64,000 nucleotides of DNA from Parvibaculum sedimenti (lineage in GTDB: Bacteria > Pseudomonadota > Alphaproteobacteria > Parvibaculales > Parvibaculaceae), in NCBI RefSeq assembly GCF_009184905.1, contig NZ_WESC01000001.1, positions 186,001-250,000 of the forward strand, given 5' to 3'. Of this stretch, positions 8,790-17,240 are shown piece after piece. The translations under genes were made by a program, and so were the position numbers. The notes under the pieces are model-generated. The model was not told the origin of the DNA, did not search any database, and was given only the letters and a program-made list of their open reading frames with translations. Position 1 is the first letter of the stretch. Each line of letters begins with the position of its first letter.

Positions 8790-9656
8790 TTAATGGCCTG
8801 AATGCATGGCCGCGTCATCTTTCGGCGCCAGAACCGAGAAGAAGCTCCCTTGCGTCAGCACGCGCAGCCGCGCGGGATCGAAATTCGGTGCCGTGCCGAA
8901 ATGGAAATATACGACGTAAGGGAAGTGACTGCCCCATGCGCTCGTGTATTCAATGTGGCGCAGTCCCATCAGCGCCAGCCGCTCCGGTGCGGGCGCATCG
9001 AAGGTCCGGCGGGCAATGTCGGGACTCATCGGGACGCCAACACGCGCGCGTCAATGTCGGTGGCGTCGAGCAGCCTGCCGGGCAGCAATATGCTGGCAGC
9101 GAGCAAGGCGAGAGGCGGGCCGCGCATCAATGGTGCGACGGTGAGTGTCCGCAATCAGCACAAGGATCAGCGGCACCATGAACATACCGATGGTGTTCAG
9201 CCCTGCCCGCGCACCACCTTTCAGCCCCATGCCCGCGAACCAGTTGCGCCAGAACCAGCCGAACATGGCTATCATCGCAAACATCAGCGCGAAGAGGTAT
9301 GCGAAGAAGAGCGCCGTGCCAACGAGCGTGCCGATCGCGAGACAGGTCAGCCAGCCTGCCCGTGGTCGCGACACCAGGAAGAGCAACATCCAGAACAGGA
9401 TTGCGATTCCGACCAGAGAGTTGACGTAGCCCATGGTGGTGAGGAGATTGAGGAACAATGCAGGTGCCACCAGCACAAGCACGTCGTTCTCGCCGAAAAG
9501 TCGTTGGCGGATGAACCAGATCGAGGCACAAATCGAAAGCTGCGCGAGCGCGATGGTCCGGAGCACGACCTGTTCGGGCGTTACCAGTCCGCAGAGTGGC
9601 AGGTTGATGAGGTCGATCGCCAGATTGGGAATGACGGCGAGCCGGTATTCGTACAT
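8790..9656 (-). pseudogene. Decayed polytopic membrane protein
   Basis: Remnant of a larger integral membrane protein. Reading from 9656, about 165 residues are intact with several membrane helices (LINLPLCGLVTPEQVVLRTI, LFFAYLFALMFAMIAMFGWF). Near 9121 the frame shifts: the next frame reads PPLALLAASILLPGRLLDATDIDARVLAS until about 9030. A second, compensating shift then restores the first frame (PDIARRTFDAPAPERLALMG to the stop at 8790). The N-terminus is missing too: upstream lies only LLLQ and the stop of the GGDEF gene in the same frame. Truncation plus two indels argue for a pseudogene. Confidence 0.65.
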
Positions 9657-9669
9657 GCTGTAAGAGAAG

Positions 9670-11418
9670 CTATACGCTTGCCGGTATTCTGTGCCTTACC
9701 CGGTTCCTTCCCTCCTCCTTTGCACAGTAAAGCGCGTCATCGGCGCGGCTTAATGGCTGCGTCGTATCGGCGTCACTGGCGTCGAGAATGGTCACGCCAA
9801 TACAGACAGTGATCTTGATCCTTTCGCCGTCAGCCTCAATTTCCGCCATTTGCATATCCTCGCGCAGGCGTTCGGCGACGGCGAGCGCGGCATCGAAATT
9901 CGTGTCCGGCAGGATGATGCCGAACTCTTCGCCGCCGAGCCTGCCGATCGTATCGATATCGCGCAGCTCGCTCCGCAACCTGTCTGCAAAATGTATGAGG
10001 ACCGCGTCGCCGGCCGCATGGCCAAAGGTATCGTTGATATTCTTGAAGTGATCGAGGTCGAGCATCAGCAAGGCGCATGGCCTTTTCGTGCGATGAAAAA
10101 ATTTCAACTCTCGCGCCAGGCATTCTGTGAAGTGATGGCGATTGTTGAGGTGCGTCAGGCTGTCCGTCGTTGCAAGTCGGGTCAGCGCCGCCTCGTATTC
10201 CTGATTTTTTACGGCACCGATCATGATTTCGGCAATGGACTGAAGAAATGAACTGCTGGGCCGGAGCCATGTAGGCACCCGCTTCTTGCTGCCCCAGGAG
10301 ATGTAATATTCATCGCCGTGAGCGGTCTTCACATGCGCGCAGGAAGCCCGGCGCAGCCCCAGTTTAAGAACGGCATCGACCCCTTGACGTTGGTCGGCGG
10401 GAAGCCGGGAGAGACCCCGGCGTAACATGGAGGCGTCCTCGCACAATTGCGCCAGGCACGTCCAGAGGGCATCGGCCTGTCCGTCCGGCAGGCCGGCGCC
10501 CTCATTCCACCATTGTTGTCGATGGACGACGTCTTCCCTCTGCGATTGCCGCATGAGAAAGGCGCGGTCACCGCGGGTTTCGTGGACGATGAGCTGCAGC
10601 GCCCAACCGATGTCCACCTCCGTCTCTGACGCGGAAACGGAAAGCATCCGCCTGGCGACGTCGCTGCGAATTCTCTCCATCAGGAGCAGAGAGCCCAGCG
10701 CACGGAATGTGCGCAGGAAAGCCAGAAGGAAGACGATCGTCAGTCCGGACACGACGCAGACGGAGAGAAGGGTGCTTTGTTTGAGCGTTGTCTCTGAAGT
10801 CGAGATAAAGGTGTCGATCGTCTGCTTCAGGATTGAGGCGCCATGCGCATATTTGCGGCTTTCGTCTTCGTGCTCCACACCGAGCATGATGCGTTGGGCC
10901 TGAGCGGCGTCGCCCTTTTCGGCAAGGGCGAAGGATTGAAGGTCCAGCTCAGTTCGCCGCGCATTGGCTTTCGAGATGTCCTCAAGCGGTTCCTTTAGTC
11001 CCGGCAGCAGCGTCGCGATCGTATTCAGCTCGCCTGCCAATTTTTCTCGAAAGATATCGTAACGTGTCCTCCATAGAGGATCGCCGGAGTATACGACGGC
11101 GCGGGCTGACATGGTCAGCGCTTCATCATAATAGCGGATGTTGCCTTCCGCGCGGATCAGGCGCTCGGAGATCACCCTCGAATGGCGGTAGTCGACAATG
11201 GTCTTGTAGGTCAGAAATGCGGAAGCGCAGATGACAAGCAGGATCGGCACGAGCAAGAGCCGCCGGTAGAGAGCGCTACGATCTGTCGATCTGTCGCCTT
11301 TCACATAGCGGTCCTGACCGGGATTTGAGTTTGCTTGTATTCGTCTGGACTTTCTCCCGCATACCGAGGCTGAACGAGAAAATGCGTGGCGTAAAGCGCG
11401 ACCACTCGTCACGGTCAT
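9670..11418 (-). CDS. Membrane-bound diguanylate cyclase (GGDEF)
   Basis: A 582-residue cyclic-di-GMP synthase. Two membrane helices (about 50-72 LLLVPILLVICASAF, and about 215-237 SVCVVSGLTIVFLLAF) bracket a periplasmic sensor of roughly 150 residues. A cytoplasmic linker leads to a C-terminal GGDEF domain with the intact active site RLGGEEFG. The product-inhibition I-site RDID sits at the canonical spacing upstream. The start codon overlaps the stop of the upstream glycosyltransferase gene (ATGA), so the two are probably translationally coupled, linking c-di-GMP signalling to glycan synthesis. Confidence 0.9.
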   Translation of the reverse strand: MTVTSGRALRHAFSRSASVCGRKSRRIQANSNPGQDRYVKGDRSTDRSALYRRLLLVPILLVICASAFLTYKTIVDYRHSRVISERLIRAEGNIRYYDEALTMSARAVVYSGDPLWRTRYDIFREKLAGELNTIATLLPGLKEPLEDISKANARRTELDLQSFALAEKGDAAQAQRIMLGVEHEDESRKYAHGASILKQTIDTFISTSETTLKQSTLLSVCVVSGLTIVFLLAFLRTFRALGSLLLMERIRSDVARRMLSVSASETEVDIGWALQLIVHETRGDRAFLMRQSQREDVVHRQQWWNEGAGLPDGQADALWTCLAQLCEDASMLRRGLSRLPADQRQGVDAVLKLGLRRASCAHVKTAHGDEYYISWGSKKRVPTWLRPSSSFLQSIAEIMIGAVKNQEYEAALTRLATTDSLTHLNNRHHFTECLARELKFFHRTKRPCALLMLDLDHFKNINDTFGHAAGDAVLIHFADRLRSELRDIDTIGRLGGEEFGIILPDTNFDAALAVAERLREDMQMAEIEADGERIKITVCIGVTILDASDADTTQPLSRADDALYCAKEEGRNRVRHRIPASV

Positions 11419-12701
11419 TCCAAGTTCGAAGGGTGCAATCGCTCTTTTGCCAAGCGGGAAAGTTCATTCCGGAGCGCGCTGTGTCGTACCCGGAAGCCCG
11501 CCATTCGCAGGTGTTCAAGGAAACTGCGCCGCCGGTGTGGCGTGGCGAGAAGCGCATCTATATGCGCCAGAAAGGTACTTTCAAAACGATCCGCGCTGAA
11601 ACTCCGCGCATATGTCTCCGTACACTGACGATGATTGTTGACGGGCAGGGGGCCGCTGCTCGTCGTGATGAAGGCATTTCCATTGTCAATACGGGCTTGC
11701 ATGGCCTCTGTCGTGAAAGTCTCGATAGCCTCAGCCAGCGCGGCGATGTTGCCTGTGGGGACCAGTGTGGCGAGTCCATTGGTGATGTATGGCAGATTGG
11801 TGGAATCATAGGCGATGACATGGCAACCATGCGCGAAGGCTTCGAGCACCGGCAGGCAGTAGGCGTCGTGGTAGGAAGGCAATATGAGCGCATCCGCCTG
11901 CGCATAGAGCGATGAGAGTTTGTCGTCGTCGCCGATATGGCCGAGAAATTCGACGCGGTTTTTGAGCGCGGGGCTCTCGATGCGCCGTTGCGCTTCGTTT
12001 AGCAGGCCTTCGGACGCGCTGGCCGGATGCGCCGCCACCCTGAGGCGAAAGGAAAGTCCGCGATTGCTGGCGATTTCCAGCGCCTTCAGAAGGTCGATAA
12101 GTCCCTTGTTGGGGGTAAGTCTCGCGACATGGATGAGCTCGATCGGTCCGTCGCCGGGCTCCGCGCGGATATGGGTGGGGTTAACGGAAAGCGGAAGCGG
12201 CTGTATCTGGATTCGTTCCGCCGGAATGCCGAACGAAACCAGATCGTTACGGGCAAAGTGGCTCGCAGCGCAGACGGCATCGGCATGGAAAAGCAGCCGC
12301 TTCTGCTTCAGCGACTGCAGGGCACCTTTGTGATCGGACGCCCATTGCGGAGGGGTGATGCCATGAAAAAAGACCGATGCGCGGGCTTTTGCAGGGAGAT
12401 ATCGGATCGATTCGAAGGAGCGGAAATACCAGCCGAATTCGTAATGATGGATATCCGCCGTCCTGAAGAATGGGTCGGCAATCAGTTCGGGAATTTTGTT
12501 GACGCGGCATATGCGCGGGTCGTCGAAGTCGCTGCCGCCGCAATAGATCCTGAGTTCAACCGGTCTGGTGCGAGCAAGTTTGTCTAAAGCGGCAATTTTA
12601 CGTGTCAGAACACGCCCCATCCCGTCGCCTGCAGCGAAATAGGTTGTGTACAGCGCAATCTTGAAGGGCTTCGCCTTGTCCGTGCCAGATTCAATTGGCA
12701 T
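11415..12701 (-). CDS. GT4-type glycosyltransferase
   Basis: A 428-residue glycosyltransferase with GT-B fold. The C-terminal sugar-nucleotide domain shows RLTPNKGLIDLLKALEIA and the E-x7-E type motif DAYCLPVLEAFAHG, both typical of GT4 retaining enzymes. No signal or membrane helix, so it acts on the cytoplasmic face of the membrane, probably in a surface polysaccharide or glycolipid. Start ATG at 12701 gives MPIESGTDK. It precedes and overlaps the diguanylate cyclase gene, and is divergent from a PIG-L-like deacetylase gene that may modify the same glycan. Confidence 0.85.
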   Translation of the reverse strand: MPIESGTDKAKPFKIALYTTYFAAGDGMGRVLTRKIAALDKLARTRPVELRIYCGGSDFDDPRICRVNKIPELIADPFFRTADIHHYEFGWYFRSFESIRYLPAKARASVFFHGITPPQWASDHKGALQSLKQKRLLFHADAVCAASHFARNDLVSFGIPAERIQIQPLPLSVNPTHIRAEPGDGPIELIHVARLTPNKGLIDLLKALEIASNRGLSFRLRVAAHPASASEGLLNEAQRRIESPALKNRVEFLGHIGDDDKLSSLYAQADALILPSYHDAYCLPVLEAFAHGCHVIAYDSTNLPYITNGLATLVPTGNIAALAEAIETFTTEAMQARIDNGNAFITTSSGPLPVNNHRQCTETYARSFSADRFESTFLAHIDALLATPHRRRSFLEHLRMAGFRVRHSALRNELSRLAKERLHPSNLE

Positions 12702-12767
12702 CTGCGATTGTCCACCTTATTAAAAATGCCTAATGTAATTTTTCACGGCTGATAAGAGGGGGCGTCA

Positions 12768-13534
12768 ATGCCGCGTAGTGTGATGATTTTCAGTCATCCC
12801 AATCATGAAGTAGCGATACTTGGTTCGGTGCGGCGTCTCCAGCCCTATCTCATCTTTCTCACCGATGGCGGCGCGCAGGAGCGCGTCGAGCAGAGTAAGG
12901 AAAGCCTCAAGTCAGTGGTGAGCATGGCGGATGTTGCCTGGCTCGGCGTTGAGGAGGCCTCGCTCTATGAAGCATTGCTCAAGAGCGATGTCGCCAGCTT
13001 TCGCGCGCTTTCCGGCGAGGTTGCGTCGATCCTGAGCGGCCTCGACATCGACCGCGTCTTTTGCGACTCCATCGAGTTCTACAATCCGCTGCATGACGTC
13101 GCTCTCCCGATCACGCTTGCCGCGCTTGGCAGAAGCGCGGCGCCTGTTTTCGAGGTGCCGCTCATCCATCAGCGCAAGGCGGATGCCGAAGTCTATGAGG
13201 TTTTGCGCAGTCCGCAATCGCTCTGGGGCGATTGCATAAATACGAAACTTACGAACGAGGAGCACGACGTGAAGCGCGCTGCCTTCAACATTTACACTTC
13301 TCTTGCCGCTCAACTCGGCAAAGATAATGTCGATCTGGCGGTTTCGCGGGCGAGCGAGGAGCAGTTCCTGAAGGCGCGCGGGAAGCTCCCGAGCCCGCCA
13401 TCGATCAGGTGCTGCGTTACGAATGGCGCGGCAAGAAGCTTCAGGACATGGGGCTCGTCAAGGAAACGATCACCTATGACGACCACTATGTTCCGCTCGT
13501 CAAGGCCATCGCCCCTGAACTCGTGGTAGCCTGA
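12768..13534 (+). CDS. PIG-L-like deacetylase family protein, frameshifted near the 3' end
   Basis: The product resembles PIG-L/LmbE N-acetylglucosaminyl deacetylases: an N-terminal FSHPNHE in place of HPDDE, LIFLTDGGAQERVEQ and a later FYNPLHD that could supply the third metal ligand. After ARG at about residue 204 the frame becomes non-homologous-looking. Skipping two bases in GCGCGCG at 13374-13380 restores a natural C-terminus (REAPEPAIDQVLRYEWRGKK, ending ELVVA at 13534). Unshifted translation ends at 13529 with a low-complexity tail. It may be a recent mutation, a sequencing error, or a slippage switch. Family assignment is tentative. Confidence 0.55.
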
Positions 13535-13546
13535 TCCGTGATCCCC

Positions 13547-15091
13547 TCATCTTGAAGGCGGGGTTCCGTCCAGAAAAGAAGCGCAGGGCACAACGGACCG
13601 TGCCCGAAATATTCTGTGGAAGCGCTCCGCCAAGATCCGATCGAAGCTCGCCTGCTCTGTCGTGAGGCTTGTGGGATAGACGTCATCCAGCACGTCCGAA
13701 AGTTCGTCGTCCGATGCGAAGTGAGAGAAGTCGACGACGCAATGGGTCAGATCGATTTTCGAAGAACGCACCCTGGTCGAGAAAGCGCCGAACGTCTCGC
13801 GTGGGGAGAGGGGCGCGCTCAGAGGTTCAAACACGTCGAGATCGCCGTAATAGAGGCGGTTGTCGCCATGCACGGTTGGCCGCGGCCATGGGGTCTCGAC
13901 AGTAATCACCGCCTCGGCGTCATCATCGCCCGGCGTGAAGGCCTGCGCATAGTTCTTCATCGTTGCGACGAGGCTCGTCCGCAATTGGCCCCTGTTGGCG
14001 AGATCGATCGCATCCTCCCCATGGGCGGAATATGTCGCCCAGAGCCCCATCAGGAGGAGTGCCGCCGCCGCGATCCGCTGCCGCGTGACCCCGGTATTTT
14101 CCCGCGCCGTGAGCGCGATAGCGATGGCGAGCATCAGCCAGCCGGGGCCGAGGAGTCGCTGGTCGAAGGGATCGAAGTGATTGCGCAGGCGCAATATGGC
14201 GATGATCGCGATATAGGCCATGCCGACAAGGCCGGTCGTCAGTGCGAGCGGTCGCGGTTGCCAGTCGCGAGACGCAATGAGGGCGACGAAGGCAAAGGGC
14301 AACATTGCCCAGAATACGAGCTGCATATTGGCGGAGGCGAAGGTGAAGGCCTGATAGCCCAACGGATCGGTCGACGGTCCGCGATCCATGCCGGTTGAGT
14401 GCCCCGTGAGCCAGGTGTTGACGCCGAGATAGAGCGCGAAAAGCACACCTGAAAGCAAGAGGATCAGAACGACATCCCGCCGTGCCCGCGCTCTGAAGGC
14501 GATCAGATAGGCGACGAGGAAACTCGCGGCGACGAAGCCAAAGACATAGCGGCTCGATATGCCAATCACGAGCGCGGTGGCGAGCAGCAACCATGCGCGG
14601 GTGGGATGTTCTTCGGCGCGGTGCATGGCGTCGATGCCGGCAAGGGTGAGAACCAATGCGAAGATCATCAGGTTCTCGGACCATGTCATTGCCGAAATGG
14701 TGAATGAGAAGGGGGTAATGACCAGCGCGGCCGCCAGAAGCGCCGGAATGCGCAGTCGTCTCAGAAAGAGGTAGGTCGATATCCAGAGAAGTGCATTCAC
14801 GAATTTCGAGGCGATCGCGGTATGAACGAGATCGAGGCCGGGGCTCGTCAGTGCGAGCAGGAACGGATATCCAAACGGAAAGACGGCGAAATATCCGTGG
14901 TCGAGCGTCGGATAGAGATGCGCCTGAAACCCCTTGGCGAGCCGCAGATAGGCCCAGGAGTCTGGCGACAAATAGCCGAACCAGGACGAGATCGCCGCAT
15001 TGGCCACATGGACGATGACGACGAGCGCAAAGACGAAGGCCGTGTTGCTGCCTGTGAACACGGGCCGGCCAAAAGAGGTTCGCTGCGGCAT
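13547..15091 (-). CDS. Polytopic membrane protein, PMT/GT39-like
   Basis: A 514-residue inner-membrane protein with about ten helices, and a soluble C-terminal tail of about 130 residues. An acidic motif in the first periplasmic loop (SWFGYLSPDSWAYLRLAKGF) followed by FPFGYPFLLAL resembles GT-C glycosyltransferases that take sugars from polyprenyl-phosphate. The exact acceptor cannot be read from sequence. It converges on the PIG-L-like gene with 12 bases between stops. The neighbourhood suggests decoration of a cell-surface glycan or lipid. Confidence 0.7.
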   Translation of the reverse strand: MPQRTSFGRPVFTGSNTAFVFALVVIVHVANAAISSWFGYLSPDSWAYLRLAKGFQAHLYPTLDHGYFAVFPFGYPFLLALTSPGLDLVHTAIASKFVNALLWISTYLFLRRLRIPALLAAALVITPFSFTISAMTWSENLMIFALVLTLAGIDAMHRAEEHPTRAWLLLATALVIGISSRYVFGFVAASFLVAYLIAFRARARRDVVLILLLSGVLFALYLGVNTWLTGHSTGMDRGPSTDPLGYQAFTFASANMQLVFWAMLPFAFVALIASRDWQPRPLALTTGLVGMAYIAIIAILRLRNHFDPFDQRLLGPGWLMLAIAIALTARENTGVTRQRIAAAALLLMGLWATYSAHGEDAIDLANRGQLRTSLVATMKNYAQAFTPGDDDAEAVITVETPWPRPTVHGDNRLYYGDLDVFEPLSAPLSPRETFGAFSTRVRSSKIDLTHCVVDFSHFASDDELSDVLDDVYPTSLTTEQASFDRILAERFHRIFRARSVVPCASFLDGTPPSR

Positions 15092-15189
15092 TTGAGAGGT
15101 CTAACCGGCTATTCGTGGACGAAATTCCAAGACCGGCATTAAGTCAGCGAAACGGCGCCGAAGGAAGGGTGTGATGAAAACCTGTCCTG

Positions 15190-15603
15190 CTAGTTTCCTT
15201 TCGGCAGGCTTTTGATGAGCCTCGCGCGTTCGGCGGCGACATCGTGCAGGCGGTGAGACCTGAGCGCCGCCACCTCGCCTTCCGTATAGGGCGTGAAGTT
15301 GGCGGGCACGTCCACCGCGTCGAAGTTCCGTACGAGCCAGTTGAGAAGATCGGCGACGGCGGCGTTGGACAGGGCGGATTGCCGCGTGCCCGGCACCTGA
15401 ACGAGGTAGGCGCGGCCGCCTTCTGCCGCGAGGAACTTTGCGACATGGTCCTTGAGCGGTGGCACCTTGCCCGGCGTTTCAGCGCCGTCCGGCAGGTGGC
15501 AGCCCATGCAGCGGAGCATGTAGTCGGTATGGGGCGATGCCGCAGCGTGACCGCAGAGGACAAGGGCGAGGAACAGGACGCCAGGGAAACGCAAAGCCGT
15601 CAA
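15190..15603 (-). CDS. Monohaem c-type cytochrome of the amine dehydrogenase operon
   Basis: A 137-residue exported protein: signal peptide to about residue 22 (ALVLCGHAAA), then one haem attachment site CMGCH at 32-36. It is the last gene of the operon and its ATG overlaps the light-chain stop (ATGA). It is the likely electron acceptor of the quinoprotein, or helps in maturation. No methionine occurs after the haem motif, so the usual His/Met ligation is not possible from this chain; the sixth ligand could be a His (KDHVAKF or RSHRLHD) or absent. A similar small cytochrome gene sits in the aromatic amine dehydrogenase cluster of Alcaligenes faecalis (from memory). Confidence 0.85.
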   Translation of the reverse strand: MTALRFPGVLFLALVLCGHAAASPHTDYMLRCMGCHLPDGAETPGKVPPLKDHVAKFLAAEGGRAYLVQVPGTRQSALSNAAVADLLNWLVRNFDAVDVPANFTPYTEGEVAALRSHRLHDVAAERARLIKSLPKGN

Positions 15604-16106
15604 TCTCCCGTGCTCACGCCCATCAGCACCGCCGTCGAGCAGTTATAGACGATGTCGGCGCTGCTTCCCGCGCACCAGTTGATGTCGTTGGCCGAGTCTG
15701 TGCGGTAGAGCGGGCGGTCGCCCTCGTCGCGCTGACATGTGCAGCGCCCACATCCGCTGCGTCCGCAGCAGTCATTGTAGGAAATGATGTAGTCCTTGCC
15801 GTCGGTCGGGTTGCGGCAGGTGCCGACCCATGTGACGGAGGAGGCGACGGTGCCGGGCGGGCAGGAACTCGTCGTGCCGCCGCAGCAGGTGCAGAGAAAG
15901 CCGTCGATGGCGCAGTAGCGCCAATAATCGCAGCGTGTCGGATCGCCTTCCTCGCCAGTGCCCGCATGGGCGCGCGCCACGGGCAGGAGGGGTGCCGCGC
16001 CCACGCCGATGATGAAGGCCCCGGCCGTCGCAAGGAAGCTCCGGCGCGAACTCTGCCGCGCAAGCAGCCGCGAGAATGTTTCCATCCATTTATCGATAGC
16101 ACTCAT
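15600..16106 (-). CDS. aauA: TTQ amine dehydrogenase light (beta) chain
   Basis: The 168-residue product is the catalytic small subunit of a tryptophan tryptophylquinone amine dehydrogenase, oxidising a primary amine to aldehyde plus ammonia in the periplasm. A Tat signal (RRSFLATAGAF, residues 21-31) exports it. The Cys-rich core is intact: CDYWRYCAIDG, CPPGT, ISYNDCCG, NDINWC. Trp93 and Trp144 are 51 residues apart, the same spacing as the cross-linked Trp57 and Trp108 of Paracoccus methylamine dehydrogenase. Asp68 and Asp112 match its Asp32 and Asp76. The symbol follows the aromatic-amine type because no amicyanin or mauF gene is present; substrate is not proven. Confidence 0.9.
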   Translation of the reverse strand: MSAIDKWMETFSRLLARQSSRRSFLATAGAFIIGVGAAPLLPVARAHAGTGEEGDPTRCDYWRYCAIDGFLCTCCGGTTSSCPPGTVASSVTWVGTCRNPTDGKDYIISYNDCCGRSGCGRCTCQRDEGDRPLYRTDSANDINWCAGSSADIVYNCSTAVLMGVSTGD

Positions 16107-16699
16107 TTCGCGCTCTCCCGCTTCACGAAGTCCTGAATCGAGGCGACGCCTTCCTGCTCCGCCTCGATCAGGCTTTCGAGATGTTCGCGATTGTTGACGA
16201 GCCCATGCGCGCGGAGAACGCCGTCGCTGTCGATCAGCGCTGCATAGGGAAGTTTCGAAACGCCGAAACGGACGCCGAGCTCCGTCGATAGCACGTAGGG
16301 CAGATCGGCGAGTCCCTTGCGGGCGATGAAGCTTGTGTGTTCTTCCACCGTGCCGTCGCTTGCCAGCACCAGTGCAAGGTCCTCCTGTTTGACCAGCGTC
16401 AGGAGTGTCGGCAGCAGCGAGGCGCAGACGGGGCAGGTCGGCGAGAGGAAGAAGAGAAGCGTGCCGCGCCCGTCCGCTCGCGCGCCGCCGATCGTGACTT
16501 CGGGTCCGTTCAGATTGGCAAGGCGGAAGTTCGGCGACGTCTCCCCAACGCGAAGACCCTTGCCGATCATCAGCGCGCCGACCGGCGTGATGCGTTCATG
16601 GAGCACACCGACCTGTCGCGCGAGTAGCAGCACGGCGACCGAGAGGCCGATGACCAGGAGCCAGAGGAGAATGTTTGAAATGAGAAGCATCTGTTCCAT
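16103..16699 (-). CDS. aauD: MauD-like thioredoxin-fold maturation protein
   Basis: A 198-residue membrane-anchored thioredoxin-like protein: one N-terminal helix (LLISNILLWLLVIGLSVAVLL) then a redoxin domain with the active site SPTCPVCASL. In mau/aau systems MauD, with MauE, is needed to form the six disulfides of the light chain in the periplasm. It overlaps the light-chain start by four bases (ATGA) and follows the MauE-like gene by three bases. Confidence in the role comes mainly from this context plus the CPVC motif. Confidence 0.88.
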   Translation of the reverse strand: MEQMLLISNILLWLLVIGLSVAVLLLARQVGVLHERITPVGALMIGKGLRVGETSPNFRLANLNGPEVTIGGARADGRGTLLFFLSPTCPVCASLLPTLLTLVKQEDLALVLASDGTVEEHTSFIARKGLADLPYVLSTELGVRFGVSKLPYAALIDSDGVLRAHGLVNNREHLESLIEAEQEGVASIQDFVKRESAK

Positions 16700-16702
16700 C
16701 GC

Positions 16703-17236
16703 TCAGGCTTTCAGGTGTTTGGTCGCGGGCATATTCGCGATAAGGGCATTGAGCGCCGCGTAGAGCGCGATGAGGGCGACAGCGCTCAGTCCTGCAATAG
16801 CGCCATCCGGCCAGAAGAGCGGCCGTTCAGCGAGCGGAAGTCCAGTCGCGAAGGCGCCGAGCGCAAGCAGAAGATTGCGGAAAACGAGCGCCCAGTGGAG
16901 CGTCTGCCGCCCCTCCGGCCCGCCGCAGCCACAATCTATGTCGTTCCGCCCGCGGGCGAGGTTGATGCCCATGGCACCGGCATAGAGCAGAAAGAGCGCA
17001 GCGCTCAATAGGCTCGCATGCTCGGAGCGCGCGAGGAGAAACAGCGCCGCCGCGCCTTCGATGAGCGGCAGCGCCCGCGACGTCGGATGGACAAGCCCCT
17101 CCGGCAAAAGCGCATAGGCGGCGAGCTGTCCCTCGAAGGTCGCTCGGTCCCTCAGTTTGTGAAAAGCGGCATAGCCGAGAATTGCGGCAAGGCTACCGCG
17201 CAGCGCCAGATCGATAACGGGGTCGATCATCGGCAT
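16703..17236 (-). CDS. aauE: MauE-like membrane protein
   Basis: A 177-residue inner-membrane protein with about four to five helices, of the MauE/DoxX-like family (LRGSLAAILGYAAFHKLRD at the start, a central DIDCGCGGPEG motif). MauE is needed with MauD for folding or disulfide formation of the TTQ light chain. The CGCGG cysteines fit a redox role similar to vitamin K epoxide reductase-like partners, which is inference. It lies between the heavy-chain and MauD-like genes with four- and three-base gaps. Confidence 0.85.
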   Translation of the reverse strand: MPMIDPVIDLALRGSLAAILGYAAFHKLRDRATFEGQLAAYALLPEGLVHPTSRALPLIEGAAALFLLARSEHASLLSAALFLLYAGAMGINLARGRNDIDCGCGGPEGRQTLHWALVFRNLLLALGAFATGLPLAERPLFWPDGAIAGLSAVALIALYAALNALIANMPATKHLKA

Positions 17237-17240
17237 GACC

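Noticed and set aside
8802-9812. Plus-strand open frame of 336 codons over the membrane-protein remnant
   Set aside because: Composition is Arg/His/Gln-rich and typical of an antisense frame; the minus strand gives membrane helices and a coherent C-terminus.
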